64,000 bases of DNA from Calothrix sp. 336/3 (GCF_000734895.2 NZ_CP011382.1:4628700-4692699), one strand, 5' to 3'. Shown: positions 27,713 through 36,102, counted from the first letter of the stretch. Notes: a model not told the origin generated them from the sequence alone. Numbers and translations: made by a program.

Positions 27713-29557
27713 ATGGTTAAACAGCCAATGTCGCCTTCAGAATCTTTGAATAACTCTGAACAACCAGAAAAAATCTCATTACCGAAAACCAGCGAGTCTG
27801 AAAACCTGAAAAAGATTCGTCATACAACATCCCATGTAATGGCAATGGCAGTACAAAAGCTGTTTCCCAAAGCGCAAGTGACTATCGGTCCTTGGATTGA
27901 AAACGGCTTCTATTATGATTTTGATAGCCCAGAAGCTTTTACCGACAAAGATTTAAAAGCCATCCAGAAAGAGATGGTAAAGATTATCAATCGTAAACTG
28001 CCAGTAACTCGAGAAGAAGTGAGTCGAGAAGAAGCAGAACGTCGAATTAAAGCCATCCAAGAACCATACAAATTAGAAATCCTGGCAGACATCAAAGAAG
28101 AACCCATCACTATCTATCATTTGGGTGATCAATGGTGGGATTTGTGTGCTGGTCCCCACGTTGAAAATACAGGAGATTTAAACCCCAAGGCGATAGACTT
28201 AGAAAGTGTTGCTGGAGCCTATTGGCGAGGTGATGAAACCAAAGCTCAACTGCAACGTATCTATGGAACAGCTTGGGAAACCCCAGAACAGCTAGCAGAG
28301 TATAAGCGACGTAAGGAAGAAGCACTGCGTCGTGACCATCGCAAACTTGGTAAGGAGTTAGGATTATTTATCTTCTCCGATTTAGTCGGACCTGGTTTAC
28401 CTTTGTGGACACCCAAGGGAACTCTGTTACGGAGTATTCTAGAAGACTTCCTCAAGCAGGAGCAGTTGAAGCGCGGATATTTACCCGTTGTAACTCCCCA
28501 TATTGCCAGGGTTGACCTATTCAAAACATCGGGACATTGGCAGAAGTATAAAGAGGATATGTTTCCTCTGATGGCAGACGATGAGGAAGCCAAAGCAAAC
28601 GAAATTGGTTTTGTGATGAAACCGATGAACTGTCCTTTCCACATCCAAATCTACAAGAGTGAATTACGCTCCTATCGGGAATTACCGATGCGTCTAGCAG
28701 AATTTGGTACAGTCTACCGCTACGAGCAATCGGGAGAATTGGGTGGTTTAACCAGGGTAAGAGGCTTTACTGTTGATGATTCCCACCTATTTGTCACCCC
28801 AGAACAGCTAGATAGTGAGTTCCTCAGCGTTGTAGACTTGATTCTGTCGGTGTTTCGGAGTCTGCAACTGAAGAATTTTAAAGCTCGATTGAGTTTCCGT
28901 GACCCTGGTAGTGATAAATACATCGGTTCCGATGACGCTTGGGAAAAAGCCCAAGGTGCCATTCGCCGTGCTGTGGAACAATTGGGTATGGAACATTTTG
29001 AGGGAATTGGAGAAGCAGCTTTTTATGGTCCCAAGCTCGATTTTATCTTTCAGGATGCTTTGGAACGGGAATGGCAATTGGGAACTGTGCAGGTAGACTA
29101 TAACTTGCCAGAGCGATTTGACTTGGAATATGTAGCAGAGGATGGTTCTCGCAAACGTCCAGTCATGTTGCACCGCGCTCCCTTTGGTTCCTTGGAACGG
29201 TTAATTGGGATTTTAATCGAAGAATATGCCGGAGATTTTCCCCTGTGGTTAGCACCTGTACAGGCAAGATTATTACCTGTGAGTGATACTCAGTTAGATT
29301 TTGCCAAGGAAGTTGCTTTAAAAATGCAGATGCAAGGGATTCGTGCAGAGGTAGATACCAGTGGCGATCGCCTGGGTAAACTTATCCGGAATGCTGAAAA
29401 AGAGAAAGTCCCTGTGATGGCAGTCGTAGGAGCGAAGGAAGTGGAAACCAACAGCTTGAGTATTCGTACCCGTGCTTCCGGGGAATTGGGTACTATTGCC
29501 GTCGATGAGGTGGTGGAAAAAATGAAAACCGCGATCGCTACTTTCAATAATTTCTAA
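27713..29557 (+). CDS. thrS: Threonine--tRNA ligase
   Basis: Charges tRNA-Thr. The 614 residues begin with a short polar extension and go straight into the editing domain, with H37-x3-H41 and C145-x3-H149 (DLCAGPH). The class II catalytic core follows, with zinc ligands C307 (MNCPFH) and H358 (DDSHLF) and a third histidine in VMLHRAPFGS, then the anticodon-binding domain. The roughly 60-residue N-terminal TGS domain of E. coli ThrRS is absent. All editing and catalytic residues that I can check are present, so it should be active. A partial second copy of its 3' end lies at 30810-31001. Confidence 0.97.
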   Translation: MVKQPMSPSESLNNSEQPEKISLPKTSESENLKKIRHTTSHVMAMAVQKLFPKAQVTIGPWIENGFYYDFDSPEAFTDKDLKAIQKEMVKIINRKLPVTREEVSREEAERRIKAIQEPYKLEILADIKEEPITIYHLGDQWWDLCAGPHVENTGDLNPKAIDLESVAGAYWRGDETKAQLQRIYGTAWETPEQLAEYKRRKEEALRRDHRKLGKELGLFIFSDLVGPGLPLWTPKGTLLRSILEDFLKQEQLKRGYLPVVTPHIARVDLFKTSGHWQKYKEDMFPLMADDEEAKANEIGFVMKPMNCPFHIQIYKSELRSYRELPMRLAEFGTVYRYEQSGELGGLTRVRGFTVDDSHLFVTPEQLDSEFLSVVDLILSVFRSLQLKNFKARLSFRDPGSDKYIGSDDAWEKAQGAIRRAVEQLGMEHFEGIGEAAFYGPKLDFIFQDALEREWQLGTVQVDYNLPERFDLEYVAEDGSRKRPVMLHRAPFGSLERLIGILIEEYAGDFPLWLAPVQARLLPVSDTQLDFAKEVALKMQMQGIRAEVDTSGDRLGKLIRNAEKEKVPVMAVVGAKEVETNSLSIRTRASGELGTIAVDEVVEKMKTAIATFNNF

Positions 29558-29568
29558 ATATTTAGTAG

Positions 29569-29595
29569 GTTGGGTGGAGCGAAGCGAAACCCAAC
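29569..29595. repeat. Palindromic intergenic repeat after thrS
   Basis: GTTGGGT at 29569-29575 pairs with ACCCAAC at 29589-29595 around GGAGCGAAGCGAA. This GTTGGGT..GCGAAGCG..ACCCAAC unit is a common dispersed repeat of filamentous cyanobacteria. It lies 12 bases after the thrS stop and could also act as its 3' hairpin, though no T run follows. Confidence 0.7.
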
Positions 29596-29635
29596 ATTAG
29601 ATTTATTCGCTTACCCGAAATATTAGAGCGCATGT

Positions 29636-30517
29636 TCACCAAGACACATAATAGAAACGCAAGTTAAGCGACTCATCTAAGTAGACGCGACTACTCTCCC
29701 TACCAGATGTCCCGTCTGTCATCAATGCGACTGTGTAGCCGTAGCCTTCGACTTCGTATATCGCTGGCTTCTGTAATTCTGCTTTAGTTATTCTTCCGTT
29801 CGGGGCATTGCTAAACCTTTTGAGCCACTTTACGGACTTATCCTTATTTAGCATTCCTATCACCATTGGCTCAGGCTTGCTTCCATCTGTCAATAGCACG
29901 AAACTGGACTGCTTTTTCGGAATTGATACTGAGTCAACAAGTCTCATTTTGGAATATTCGCTCTTATCAATATCACTTCCGAAGAATGGCCCGTCATCCA
30001 ACGTAAATATCATTGATGCTAAAGTTTTATTATCTTGGCACATAGAGGCGAACCAGTCCCTCAATTTAATAAGTCCTTTCCTGAATGCTTCTCGATCTGA
30101 ACTCTCAATAATCAGATCTGGTCTCCGCGTAAGTTTAGCGAGAAAAATGCTTACCTGTTGCCCTTGTTCTATTTCTTCAACAGTCCAAGAATCTTTGGAA
30201 AAAAGATTCCGGCACTTATAAAATATAGTCGGAATAATAAAATAAGGTTTAAATTTGTTGCTGCTTTGATTCTTGGCTTCATACTCATGCATTACGATGA
30301 GAAATTGGTCTAGTTCCGCTTTGGTCAATGGTTTGTCAAATTCCCTCGGCACTGTAGATGAAGACAAGCCAAATATAGAAAATGAAGGCAGTTCGATACC
30401 ACCAGCTTTAATTGTTTGCTTTGAAGAAGACAAGGTATTTTGTCCATAAGCAAAGCTTGTAGACAAAGAGAAAACAATTAGTAAGCAAGTGATAATTCTT
30501 GTAATATTTCTTTTCAT
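29636..30517 (-). CDS. Secreted protein of unknown function
   Basis: A 293-residue protein with a convincing signal peptide: basic MKRN, a hydrophobic core (about 8-24) and a cleavage-like site near AYGQ (23-26). I do not recognise a family. The mature part is mixed, with a Lys/Asp-rich middle (KPLTKAELDQFL, SIFLAKLTRRPDLI) and a beta-rich end (EVEGYGYTVALMTDGTSG). It sits between thrS and a broken copy of the thrS 3' end, antisense to both, which suggests it arrived with that rearrangement. No operon partners. Confidence 0.7.
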   Translation of the reverse strand: MKRNITRIITCLLIVFSLSTSFAYGQNTLSSSKQTIKAGGIELPSFSIFGLSSSTVPREFDKPLTKAELDQFLIVMHEYEAKNQSSNKFKPYFIIPTIFYKCRNLFSKDSWTVEEIEQGQQVSIFLAKLTRRPDLIIESSDREAFRKGLIKLRDWFASMCQDNKTLASMIFTLDDGPFFGSDIDKSEYSKMRLVDSVSIPKKQSSFVLLTDGSKPEPMVIGMLNKDKSVKWLKRFSNAPNGRITKAELQKPAIYEVEGYGYTVALMTDGTSGRESSRVYLDESLNLRFYYVSW

Positions 30518-31124
30518 TATTCATTATATTTAATATTGCTGGCTACCAACGCAAGTCTAGTAGTCTAACTATTGATTATACCGAAACTTCCGTATAATGT
30601 TGTTCTAAATATCTATATATCAAGCATCTCCATGTTATATGGAAAACTTCTTTTTTATGTTCATATTTGGGTATGTAGTTATCCCTTACAAGAGGATTAT
30701 ATGGAAAGTTCCCTTGTAATCCCAAGGGTTATAAAGAATTTTTCCGCCTCCTGAATGCGATCTCCCTAAATCCCCTTGCTTCGATATCACTTTCTAATTC
30801 ATTTTTTATTGGCGATCGCCTGGGTACACTTATCCGGAATGCCGAAAAAGAGAAAGTCCCTGTGATGGCAGTTGTAGGAGCGAAGGAAGAGGAAACCAAC
30901 AGCTTGAGTATTTCCGTGCTTCCGGGGAATTGGGTAGTATTGCCGTCGATGAGGTGGTGGAAAAAATGAGGAGCGCGATCGCTAACTACAGAAATTCTTA
31001 GTTAATTTACATTCACAAGTTTCCCACTATATTTATCATAGAAATATGGTGTGATTTGTTTTGAGAGAAAAGAATAAATATCAATTTTGAGCAGAAATCA
31101 GCCAACATAAACGGGAATATTCCG
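30518..31124. other. Intergenic region containing the thrS fragment
   Basis: 607 bp. The left half is AT-rich with no gene of note; the right half holds the thrS 3' fragment (30810-31001). The remaining 120 bp before the Uma2-family gene should contain its promoter. Confidence 0.55.
30810..31001 (+). pseudogene. Broken duplicate of the thrS 3' end
   Basis: Bases 30810-30982 align with 29362-29538 at well over 90 percent identity, and the remainder to the TAG at 31001 is a diverged version of the thrS end. A 4-base deletion near 30916 breaks the frame, and there is no start or upstream thrS sequence. The high-identity block begins exactly at a HIP1-type palindrome (GGCGATCGCC at 30811) and ends at another (GCGATCGC at 30975-30982). 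Confidence 0.9.
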
Positions 31125-31703
31125 ATGACAGCCCTAACATTAAACCTTAATTCTGTAATTAAACTCACACGAGAGCAGTTCTATGACTTGTGTGCTGCAA
31201 ACCCAGATTTAAAATTAGAACGTAATGCCCAGGGAGAATTAGTTATTATGCCACCGACCGGAGGGGAAACAGGGAGAAGTAATGTTAATTTAATCCTCCA
31301 AATAGCATCATGGAATGAACAAAATCAGCTTGGTGAAGTTTTTGATTCCTCGACAGGCTTTACTTTACCCTCAGGTTCTGACCGTTCTCCAGATGTTTCT
31401 TGGGTGGAAAAATCTCGTTGGCAAGCTTTAACTCCAGAACAACGAGAGAAATTTATTCCCCTCTGTCCTGATTTTGTGATTGAAATTATGTCACCATCCG
31501 ATACTTTGAAAAAAGTTCAAGAAAAAATGGATGAATACATGCAAAATGGCTGTCAATTAGGTTGGTTGATAAATCGAAAAAAACAAGAAGTTGAAATTTA
31601 TCGTTCAGGACAAGCAGTGGAAATCTTAACATCACCTGAAACTATTTCGGGAGAGGAAACTTTACCAGGATTTGTCCTGAATTTACAAAAAATTTGGGCA
31701 TAG
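31125..31703 (+). CDS. Uma2 family protein (DUF820, putative endonuclease fold)
   Basis: A 192-residue member of the Uma2/DUF820 family, greatly expanded in cyanobacteria and related to the PD-(D/E)XK nuclease fold. The pattern is present: ELVIMPPTGGETGRSN (about 39-54), the SPDVSWV segment with the conserved Asp (about 88-94), and PDFVIEIMSPSDTLKKVQEKM (about 115-135) with the E-x-x-S-P-S-D signature. The physiological role is unknown; mobile-element association is often suspected. It is a lone gene between a thrS fragment and a tRNA array, consistent with accessory DNA. Intact frame. Confidence 0.9.
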   Translation: MTALTLNLNSVIKLTREQFYDLCAANPDLKLERNAQGELVIMPPTGGETGRSNVNLILQIASWNEQNQLGEVFDSSTGFTLPSGSDRSPDVSWVEKSRWQALTPEQREKFIPLCPDFVIEIMSPSDTLKKVQEKMDEYMQNGCQLGWLINRKKQEVEIYRSGQAVEILTSPETISGEETLPGFVLNLQKIWA

Positions 31704-31843
31704 GATTACATTTTTAATTTCCTATGCTACATTTAGTAGTTGGGTAGTGCTACATAATTAGTCTATGGTCAGGGTTCACAATGCCCTGCTGGTGCGCCAA
31801 CCTCTGGATTGTGCGTATACCGACTGAAAATGACTACTCCACA

Positions 31844-31912
31844 GCGCAATTAGCTCAGTGGTAGAGCGTCAGACTTAATCTGAGGACGTAGGTTCAAATC
31901 CAACATTGTGCC
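31844..31912 (+). tRNA. tRNA-like gene 1, Lys-like body with abnormal anticodon loop
   Basis: It folds as a cloverleaf: acceptor GCGCAAT/ATTGTGC (7 pairs, one GU), D-stem GCTC/GAGC, T-loop TTCAAAT, with CCA encoded next (31913-31915). The anticodon arm TCAGA-CTTAA-TCTGA has a 5-base loop. Compared with a tRNA-Lys(UUU) arm (CTTTTAA loop) it lacks two T. If the stem opens by one pair, the 7-base loop ACTTAAT would present UUA, complementary to UAA, but without U33. The T-stem has an A-A mismatch. It may be a pseudogene or an unusual functional tRNA. Confidence 0.75.
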
Positions 31913-31915
31913 CCA

Positions 31916-31990
31916 AGAAAGTTAGCTCATTATGGCAAGAGCGCTTGCTTAGAAAGCAGGAGATTGCAGGTTCAAATCCCGCACTTTCAA
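31916..31990 (+). tRNA. tRNA-like gene 2, apparent anticodon AGA, class I body
   Basis: It begins directly after the CCA of the preceding tRNA. Acceptor AGAAAGT/ACTTTCA pairs at six of seven positions (A-A at 1-72). The D-stem is GCTC/GAGC, the anticodon stem CTTGC/GCAGG with loop TTAGAAA, and the T-stem GCAGG/CCCGC has one mismatch around TTCAAAT. The loop reads AGA, nominally serine, yet there is no long variable arm as serine tRNAs have. Identity is therefore unclear. No CCA is encoded. Confidence 0.7.
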
Positions 31991-31995
31991 CCCCC

Positions 31996-32068
31996 CAAAA
32001 GTTAGCTCATTTGGTAGAGCAATCGACTTCCAATCGATCTGTAACAGGTTCAAATCCTGTACTTTTAA
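31996..32068 (+). tRNA. tRNA-Gly(UCC)-like gene
   Basis: Well-formed 73-base cloverleaf: acceptor CAAAAGT/ACTTTTA with six pairs and a C-A mismatch at 1-72, D-stem GCTC/GAGC, perfect anticodon stem ATCGA/TCGAT with loop CTTCCAA (anticodon TCC), perfect T-stem ACAGG/CCTGT around TTCAAAT. CCA is encoded at 32069-32071. The anticodon predicts glycine GGA/GGG, but the AT-rich acceptor is unlike a normal tRNA-Gly. Confidence 0.82.
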
Positions 32069-32071
32069 CCA

Positions 32072-32446
32072 CAACCCTTCCGGGTCAAAAATGCTACCTT
32101 TTTCAGGTAAAAACAAACAATAAAACCCTGCAATTTAGGTAACTAGCGAATAACACCTCGTGATATCTGCTAGTGACAGTGAAGTCGCCAGTGTAATTGT
32201 GACTTCCCCAGCTTGAGTATGTCCTTCCTTTGCTGCATCTAGTTTGTCTGTGGATATGCTAGACAGGGCAAAAAGAACGATATATCTGAGAGTGGTAAAA
32301 GTTCCGAACTTACCCTTGGGTATGGGAGGAACAATGATACATTCTCTTAATCCAGTGGGAGAAATGCAACTGCCCGCAACTAAACTGTAAAACCTACATT
32401 AGCAGGGTTTTATATAAATTACTAAATAATTGGTTGATGGCGATCG
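32072..32446. other. Intergenic region after the tRNA array
   Basis: 375 bp up to the 3' end of the DUF364 gene. Two small hairpins follow the array (ACCC/GGGT at 32074-32085 and TACCT/AGGTA near 32094-32109) but without a T run. Nothing else is recognised. Confidence 0.5.
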
Positions 32447-33199
32447 CTACAACTTGAGAACTCGGTATTGCACTCCTGTCTCAAAAATTCTTGTGCCTCC
32501 TCCCTCGGCAATTGTCTGTCTTAATTTCTCTGGATGGGTGACTCCTACCCCTGCTAAATAATCGATTCCCATCTCTGCTAAATCTGGCAACCAGGGAACA
32601 GTTGGTCCCATCAAAACTAACTTGGCATTTTGTGACAATTCCACTAAACGGGGAAAGGTTTTATTAACTATGGAAGTGGCAGTGAGAAACACCCAATCAC
32701 TTTCGGGGAGCAGGTATTCGCAAGCAGTATCAGGTAAATCCTCAGCCGTGGGTTGGCGTTCAAGAACTGTTAATGCTATTCCTTCCTCATACTGGGATAA
32801 TCCGGGATAACGTCCAATCACTACTACTCTTTGACCACGAATCAATGGGAGAAAATGCTCAAAGACAGCAAGATTTCCCGATAATTTTGGTGTTAAAGGT
32901 TCAGCCTGCGCCAAAAGCGGTGAAGATGGATTAATTACGGCATTAATTGCTGCCATTGCCACGGTTGCTTGATAGCTATCCCAGGATTGTAACCAAGGTA
33001 CTAAATCTGAGATTGGTGTATTGACTAGAGTTCCTGACCAAGGTAAGGTGCGGGTTGGAATACCAGGACTCATGGACAATCCAATTCCCTCTGCTTGGCA
33101 GAATGTCCAAGTTAAACCGATGATAATTTCTTTAACTAATGCATTTCTTTGACTGGACAACCCCAGCAGACGATATATTTCCCGTGGGTGTACTCTCAT
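32447..33199 (-). CDS. DUF364 domain protein (putative heavy-metal chelation)
   Basis: A 250-residue protein with the DUF364 fold. The N-terminal part (about 1-90) holds LTWTFCQAEGIGLSMSPGIPTRT and AAINAVINPS. The C-terminal Rossmann-like part starts at VVVIGRYPGL (about 124-133), followed by DWVFLTATSIVNKTF and LMGPTVPWLPDL. The family is assigned to possible metal chelation; the real function is not established. It lies 34 bp downstream of the debranching-type gene on the same strand and is probably cotranscribed, though no functional link is obvious. No signal peptide. Confidence 0.83.
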   Translation of the reverse strand: MRVHPREIYRLLGLSSQRNALVKEIIIGLTWTFCQAEGIGLSMSPGIPTRTLPWSGTLVNTPISDLVPWLQSWDSYQATVAMAAINAVINPSSPLLAQAEPLTPKLSGNLAVFEHFLPLIRGQRVVVIGRYPGLSQYEEGIALTVLERQPTAEDLPDTACEYLLPESDWVFLTATSIVNKTFPRLVELSQNAKLVLMGPTVPWLPDLAEMGIDYLAGVGVTHPEKLRQTIAEGGGTRIFETGVQYRVLKL

Positions 33200-33233
33200 G
33201 GTGGTTGACGTGAAGCGTTATGTCCCTCCAATC

Positions 33234-35264
33234 TTATCTATTATCCCAATGGCGAATCACTTCCGCAACTGACCAAGCTTGAGCGATCGCCCCCCTGGGG
33301 GTATGGGGTTCGTCTCCGTCGAATATCTCTGAAATTGAGCCAATACAAGCATCTGCGGCAAAATGTTGGATTAAAGGTTGCCAATCAAAGGGTAAGGGTT
33401 CGGTGGGATAAAAACGCTGCCAAGCACGAATAAATGGTCCAATTAACCAACACCAAACTGTACCTTGATGATAGGCGCGATCGCGGCTTGTAGAATTACC
33501 CACATACTGACCAAGATACTCTGGATCGGCGGGGTCGAGAGAGCGTAACCCATAGGGAGTCAGCAGACGGGAAGCTGCTAATTGCAGGATTTTTTGTCCT
33601 TGAGATGCAGAAAAAGCACAGTGGGACAAAGATAAAGCTAAAACCGCATTGGGGCGAATTTGGGAATTACGATGGTCTTCTGGGTCGATAGTGTCATATA
33701 AATAGCCTAATTGGGGATTCCAAAACTTTTGTAAGGAGGCTTTAACCTGCTCTGCTTGCTGAATATAACGCCGTCCTTGCTTGGCTAATCGATTTGTTTC
33801 ATCTATCGCACCTGTTTCCATTAAAATTTCTGCCCAGCGACTTGCCCAACACAAAGCGGAGTACCACAGAGCGTTAATTTCTACTGTTTTACCCTGACGA
33901 GGGGTGACAGGTTGCCCATCTACTACCGCATCCATCCATGTCAAAGCCAAACCCCGCGCATACCAACCCACTAAACCATCGGTTGAGTCCACTTGAATAT
34001 TAAAGCGTGTCCCACCCATAAAAGCTTTGTATATTTGCTGAACTAATGGATACTGTTCGGCTAAAAATGCCCAATCTTGAGTGACTTCTAGGTATAGTCC
34101 CAGAATTTCAATCCACCACAAAGCTGCATCTATGCTGTTATAGGTGGGTTCACTTCCTAATTCTGGGAAGCTATTTGGCATCAATCCATAACGAGAATAA
34201 CCACCGATGGTTCGTAATAAAGCTTTTGCTAAATCGTAGCGCTGGGAACTTAAAGCTAAACCAGGTAGGGCAATTAAGGTATGTCTTCCCCAACTATTGA
34301 ACCAGTGATAACCAGCAATCACTATCGGACTATCAATAGCAGCACGATGGACAATAAATTGGTCACTGGCTTGTAGAAGTTGCTGATAGGTGTCAGCATT
34401 GGCAGATGGCAAATTATTGCCGACTTTACCCCCAGGGAAAATTTTTCCCAGACGTTCTTGCTCTGCTTCTACTGCTTCGCTAAAGGTGTCATCAGTTAGA
34501 GAAATTTGGGATTTTTCAGGAAAACCAATTTTTGCTTCCAAGGTGACTGTATCCCCCGGTTCCAGGTATACCGTCAGATAACCGGGACTGTATAAATCTT
34601 CGCGATCGCCTAATCCTCGATTGGTTTCTTCTGGTAATTGATAATTCCAATACCAAAAGGCATCCGGTTGATAATCCCCTTCTGTCCAGGATAAATGCCA
34701 AGGTGTACCAAAATGCCCCTTGTGAATGGCTTGCAAACTTACTTCTCGATTACCTAGTATCTGAGAAAATTGCAACTCAGACATTTGCTGCTGTTGATTA
34801 TGTAAACTGCGATCGCCAATCAGTAACCGCAATCTTAAAACCGCAGCACTATCACCTTGGTAACGATAATGCATTAACAAGCTCTGGGAAAAGTTCTGAC
34901 TATCACCAGAGGCGGAATTTCTGTTTTCCCCGTGCGGCATCACAAGCTGTCTTGTTAACTGCCAATCCTCTTCTCCCCATGTCCATTTAGGTACTGGATG
35001 AATCTGAAACGAACGGAGATACTTATACCCCTGGGGAACAATCTCACCGCTACACCAAAAATTAGCTCCTAAAGCAATAACTTTATCCGCTAACTCTAAA
35101 CTTGCTTCTAAATGAGATAGCAAAAGAGTCCTCCCAGAGGGGGGACTTGCAGCAGCAAAGAACCAGCCATGGTAAGTCCGAGTACGGATATCCGTAACTG
35201 TACCGCTTGCAAAGCTACCTAAACCGTTGGTTAACAACCATTCTCTCGTATCTAAATCCACCAT
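33234..35264 (-). CDS. Glycogen debranching enzyme-type amylo-alpha-1,6-glucosidase (GDE_N/GDE_C)
   Basis: A 676-residue protein. The N-terminal domain (about 5-215) starts with REWLLTNGLGSFASG and RTRTYHGWFFA, the hallmark of the archaeal/bacterial GDE N-terminal domain. The catalytic toroid (about 290-670) has GYHWFNSWGRHTLIALPGL, GLMPNSFPE, YNSIDAALWWIE and NALWYSALCW. It should hydrolyse alpha-1,6 branch points in glycogen or limit dextrins. It is a different subfamily from the gene at 24023-26272. One usual feature differs: the family WGRD motif reads WGRH here. Probable operon with DUF364. Confidence 0.88.
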   Translation of the reverse strand: MVDLDTREWLLTNGLGSFASGTVTDIRTRTYHGWFFAAASPPSGRTLLLSHLEASLELADKVIALGANFWCSGEIVPQGYKYLRSFQIHPVPKWTWGEEDWQLTRQLVMPHGENRNSASGDSQNFSQSLLMHYRYQGDSAAVLRLRLLIGDRSLHNQQQQMSELQFSQILGNREVSLQAIHKGHFGTPWHLSWTEGDYQPDAFWYWNYQLPEETNRGLGDREDLYSPGYLTVYLEPGDTVTLEAKIGFPEKSQISLTDDTFSEAVEAEQERLGKIFPGGKVGNNLPSANADTYQQLLQASDQFIVHRAAIDSPIVIAGYHWFNSWGRHTLIALPGLALSSQRYDLAKALLRTIGGYSRYGLMPNSFPELGSEPTYNSIDAALWWIEILGLYLEVTQDWAFLAEQYPLVQQIYKAFMGGTRFNIQVDSTDGLVGWYARGLALTWMDAVVDGQPVTPRQGKTVEINALWYSALCWASRWAEILMETGAIDETNRLAKQGRRYIQQAEQVKASLQKFWNPQLGYLYDTIDPEDHRNSQIRPNAVLALSLSHCAFSASQGQKILQLAASRLLTPYGLRSLDPADPEYLGQYVGNSTSRDRAYHQGTVWCWLIGPFIRAWQRFYPTEPLPFDWQPLIQHFAADACIGSISEIFDGDEPHTPRGAIAQAWSVAEVIRHWDNR

Positions 35265-35496
35265 TGCTACTCAAAATCGTTATGAGTATGATATATTCGT
35301 AACAGTTCGTAATTAAGCTGTCAAACAGTGGACAGGTGAAAATAACGCCATTGAATAGAGATGATGGCAAAAATGGAAAATAGAAACCCTACTTAACGTT
35401 TCACAATCCACAATCCAAAATCGCCAATGGCTATAACCTGAACACCACAAGCAAGCGGGCAGCGAGACGCATATAAGTTCAAAGGAGAATTAGTAT

Positions 35497-36102
35497 ATGT
35501 CGAATGCAATAGAAGGATGCCTGCGCGTTGGTCAACAAGCTCCCGATTTTACAGCAACTGCTGTGGCAGATCAGGAATTTAAAACAATTAAACTTTCTGA
35601 TTATCGCGGCAAGTATGTTGTATTATTTTTCTACCCTTTAGACTTTACCTTTGTTTGTCCCACTGAAATTACAGCCTTTAGCGATCGCTACGAAGAATTT
35701 AAAAAACTTAACACAGAAATTCTTGGCGTGTCAGTGGATAGTGAGTTTTCTCACTTGGCATGGATTCAAACAGATCGTAAGTCTGGTGGTGTAGGTGATC
35801 TGAGCTACCCTCTAGTTTCTGATATCAAAAAAGAAATTAGTAGTGCTTATAATGTTCTTGACCCAGCAGCTGGCATAGCTTTGCGTGGTTTGTTCATTAT
35901 TGACAAAGACGGAATTATCCAACACGCTACCATCAATAACCTCGCTTTTGGTCGTAGCGTTGATGAGACAGTACGGACATTACAAGCGATTCAACACGTT
36001 CAATCTCACCCTGATGAAGTTTGCCCCGCAGGTTGGCAACCAGGTGATAAAACCATGAATCCTGACCCCGTGAAATCCAAAGTTTACTTTGCTGCTGTTT
36101 AG
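35497..36102 (+). CDS. 2-Cys peroxiredoxin
   Basis: A thioredoxin-fold peroxidase that reduces H2O2 and alkyl hydroperoxides. The peroxidatic cysteine is C54 in TFVCPTE and the resolving cysteine C176 in DEVCPAGW, so it is a typical 2-Cys enzyme forming intersubunit disulfides. The GG-L-G and C-terminal YF features that make the enzyme sensitive to over-oxidation look altered here (GGVGD at 97-101). 201 residues is the normal cyanobacterial length. AAAGGAGA precedes the ATG at good spacing. It is monocistronic with its own terminator. Confidence 0.96.
   Translation: MSNAIEGCLRVGQQAPDFTATAVADQEFKTIKLSDYRGKYVVLFFYPLDFTFVCPTEITAFSDRYEEFKKLNTEILGVSVDSEFSHLAWIQTDRKSGGVGDLSYPLVSDIKKEISSAYNVLDPAAGIALRGLFIIDKDGIIQHATINNLAFGRSVDETVRTLQAIQHVQSHPDEVCPAGWQPGDKTMNPDPVKSKVYFAAV

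Noticed and set aside
30572..30754. 60-codon plus-strand frame between the secreted protein gene and the thrS fragment
   Set aside because: AT-rich, no ribosome-binding site, no family; part of a rearranged spacer.
31770..31799. Possible fourth degenerate tRNA before the array
   Set aside because: A T-arm-like hairpin (CAGGG/CCCTG) followed by GCGCCA is present, but the loop has nine bases and no D or anticodon arm can be found upstream.
31906..32142. 78-codon open frame over the tRNA array
   Set aside because: Its peptide (SNPALSTP, SNRSVTGSNPVL) is the typical false translation of tRNA T-arms; the RNA features explain the sequence.
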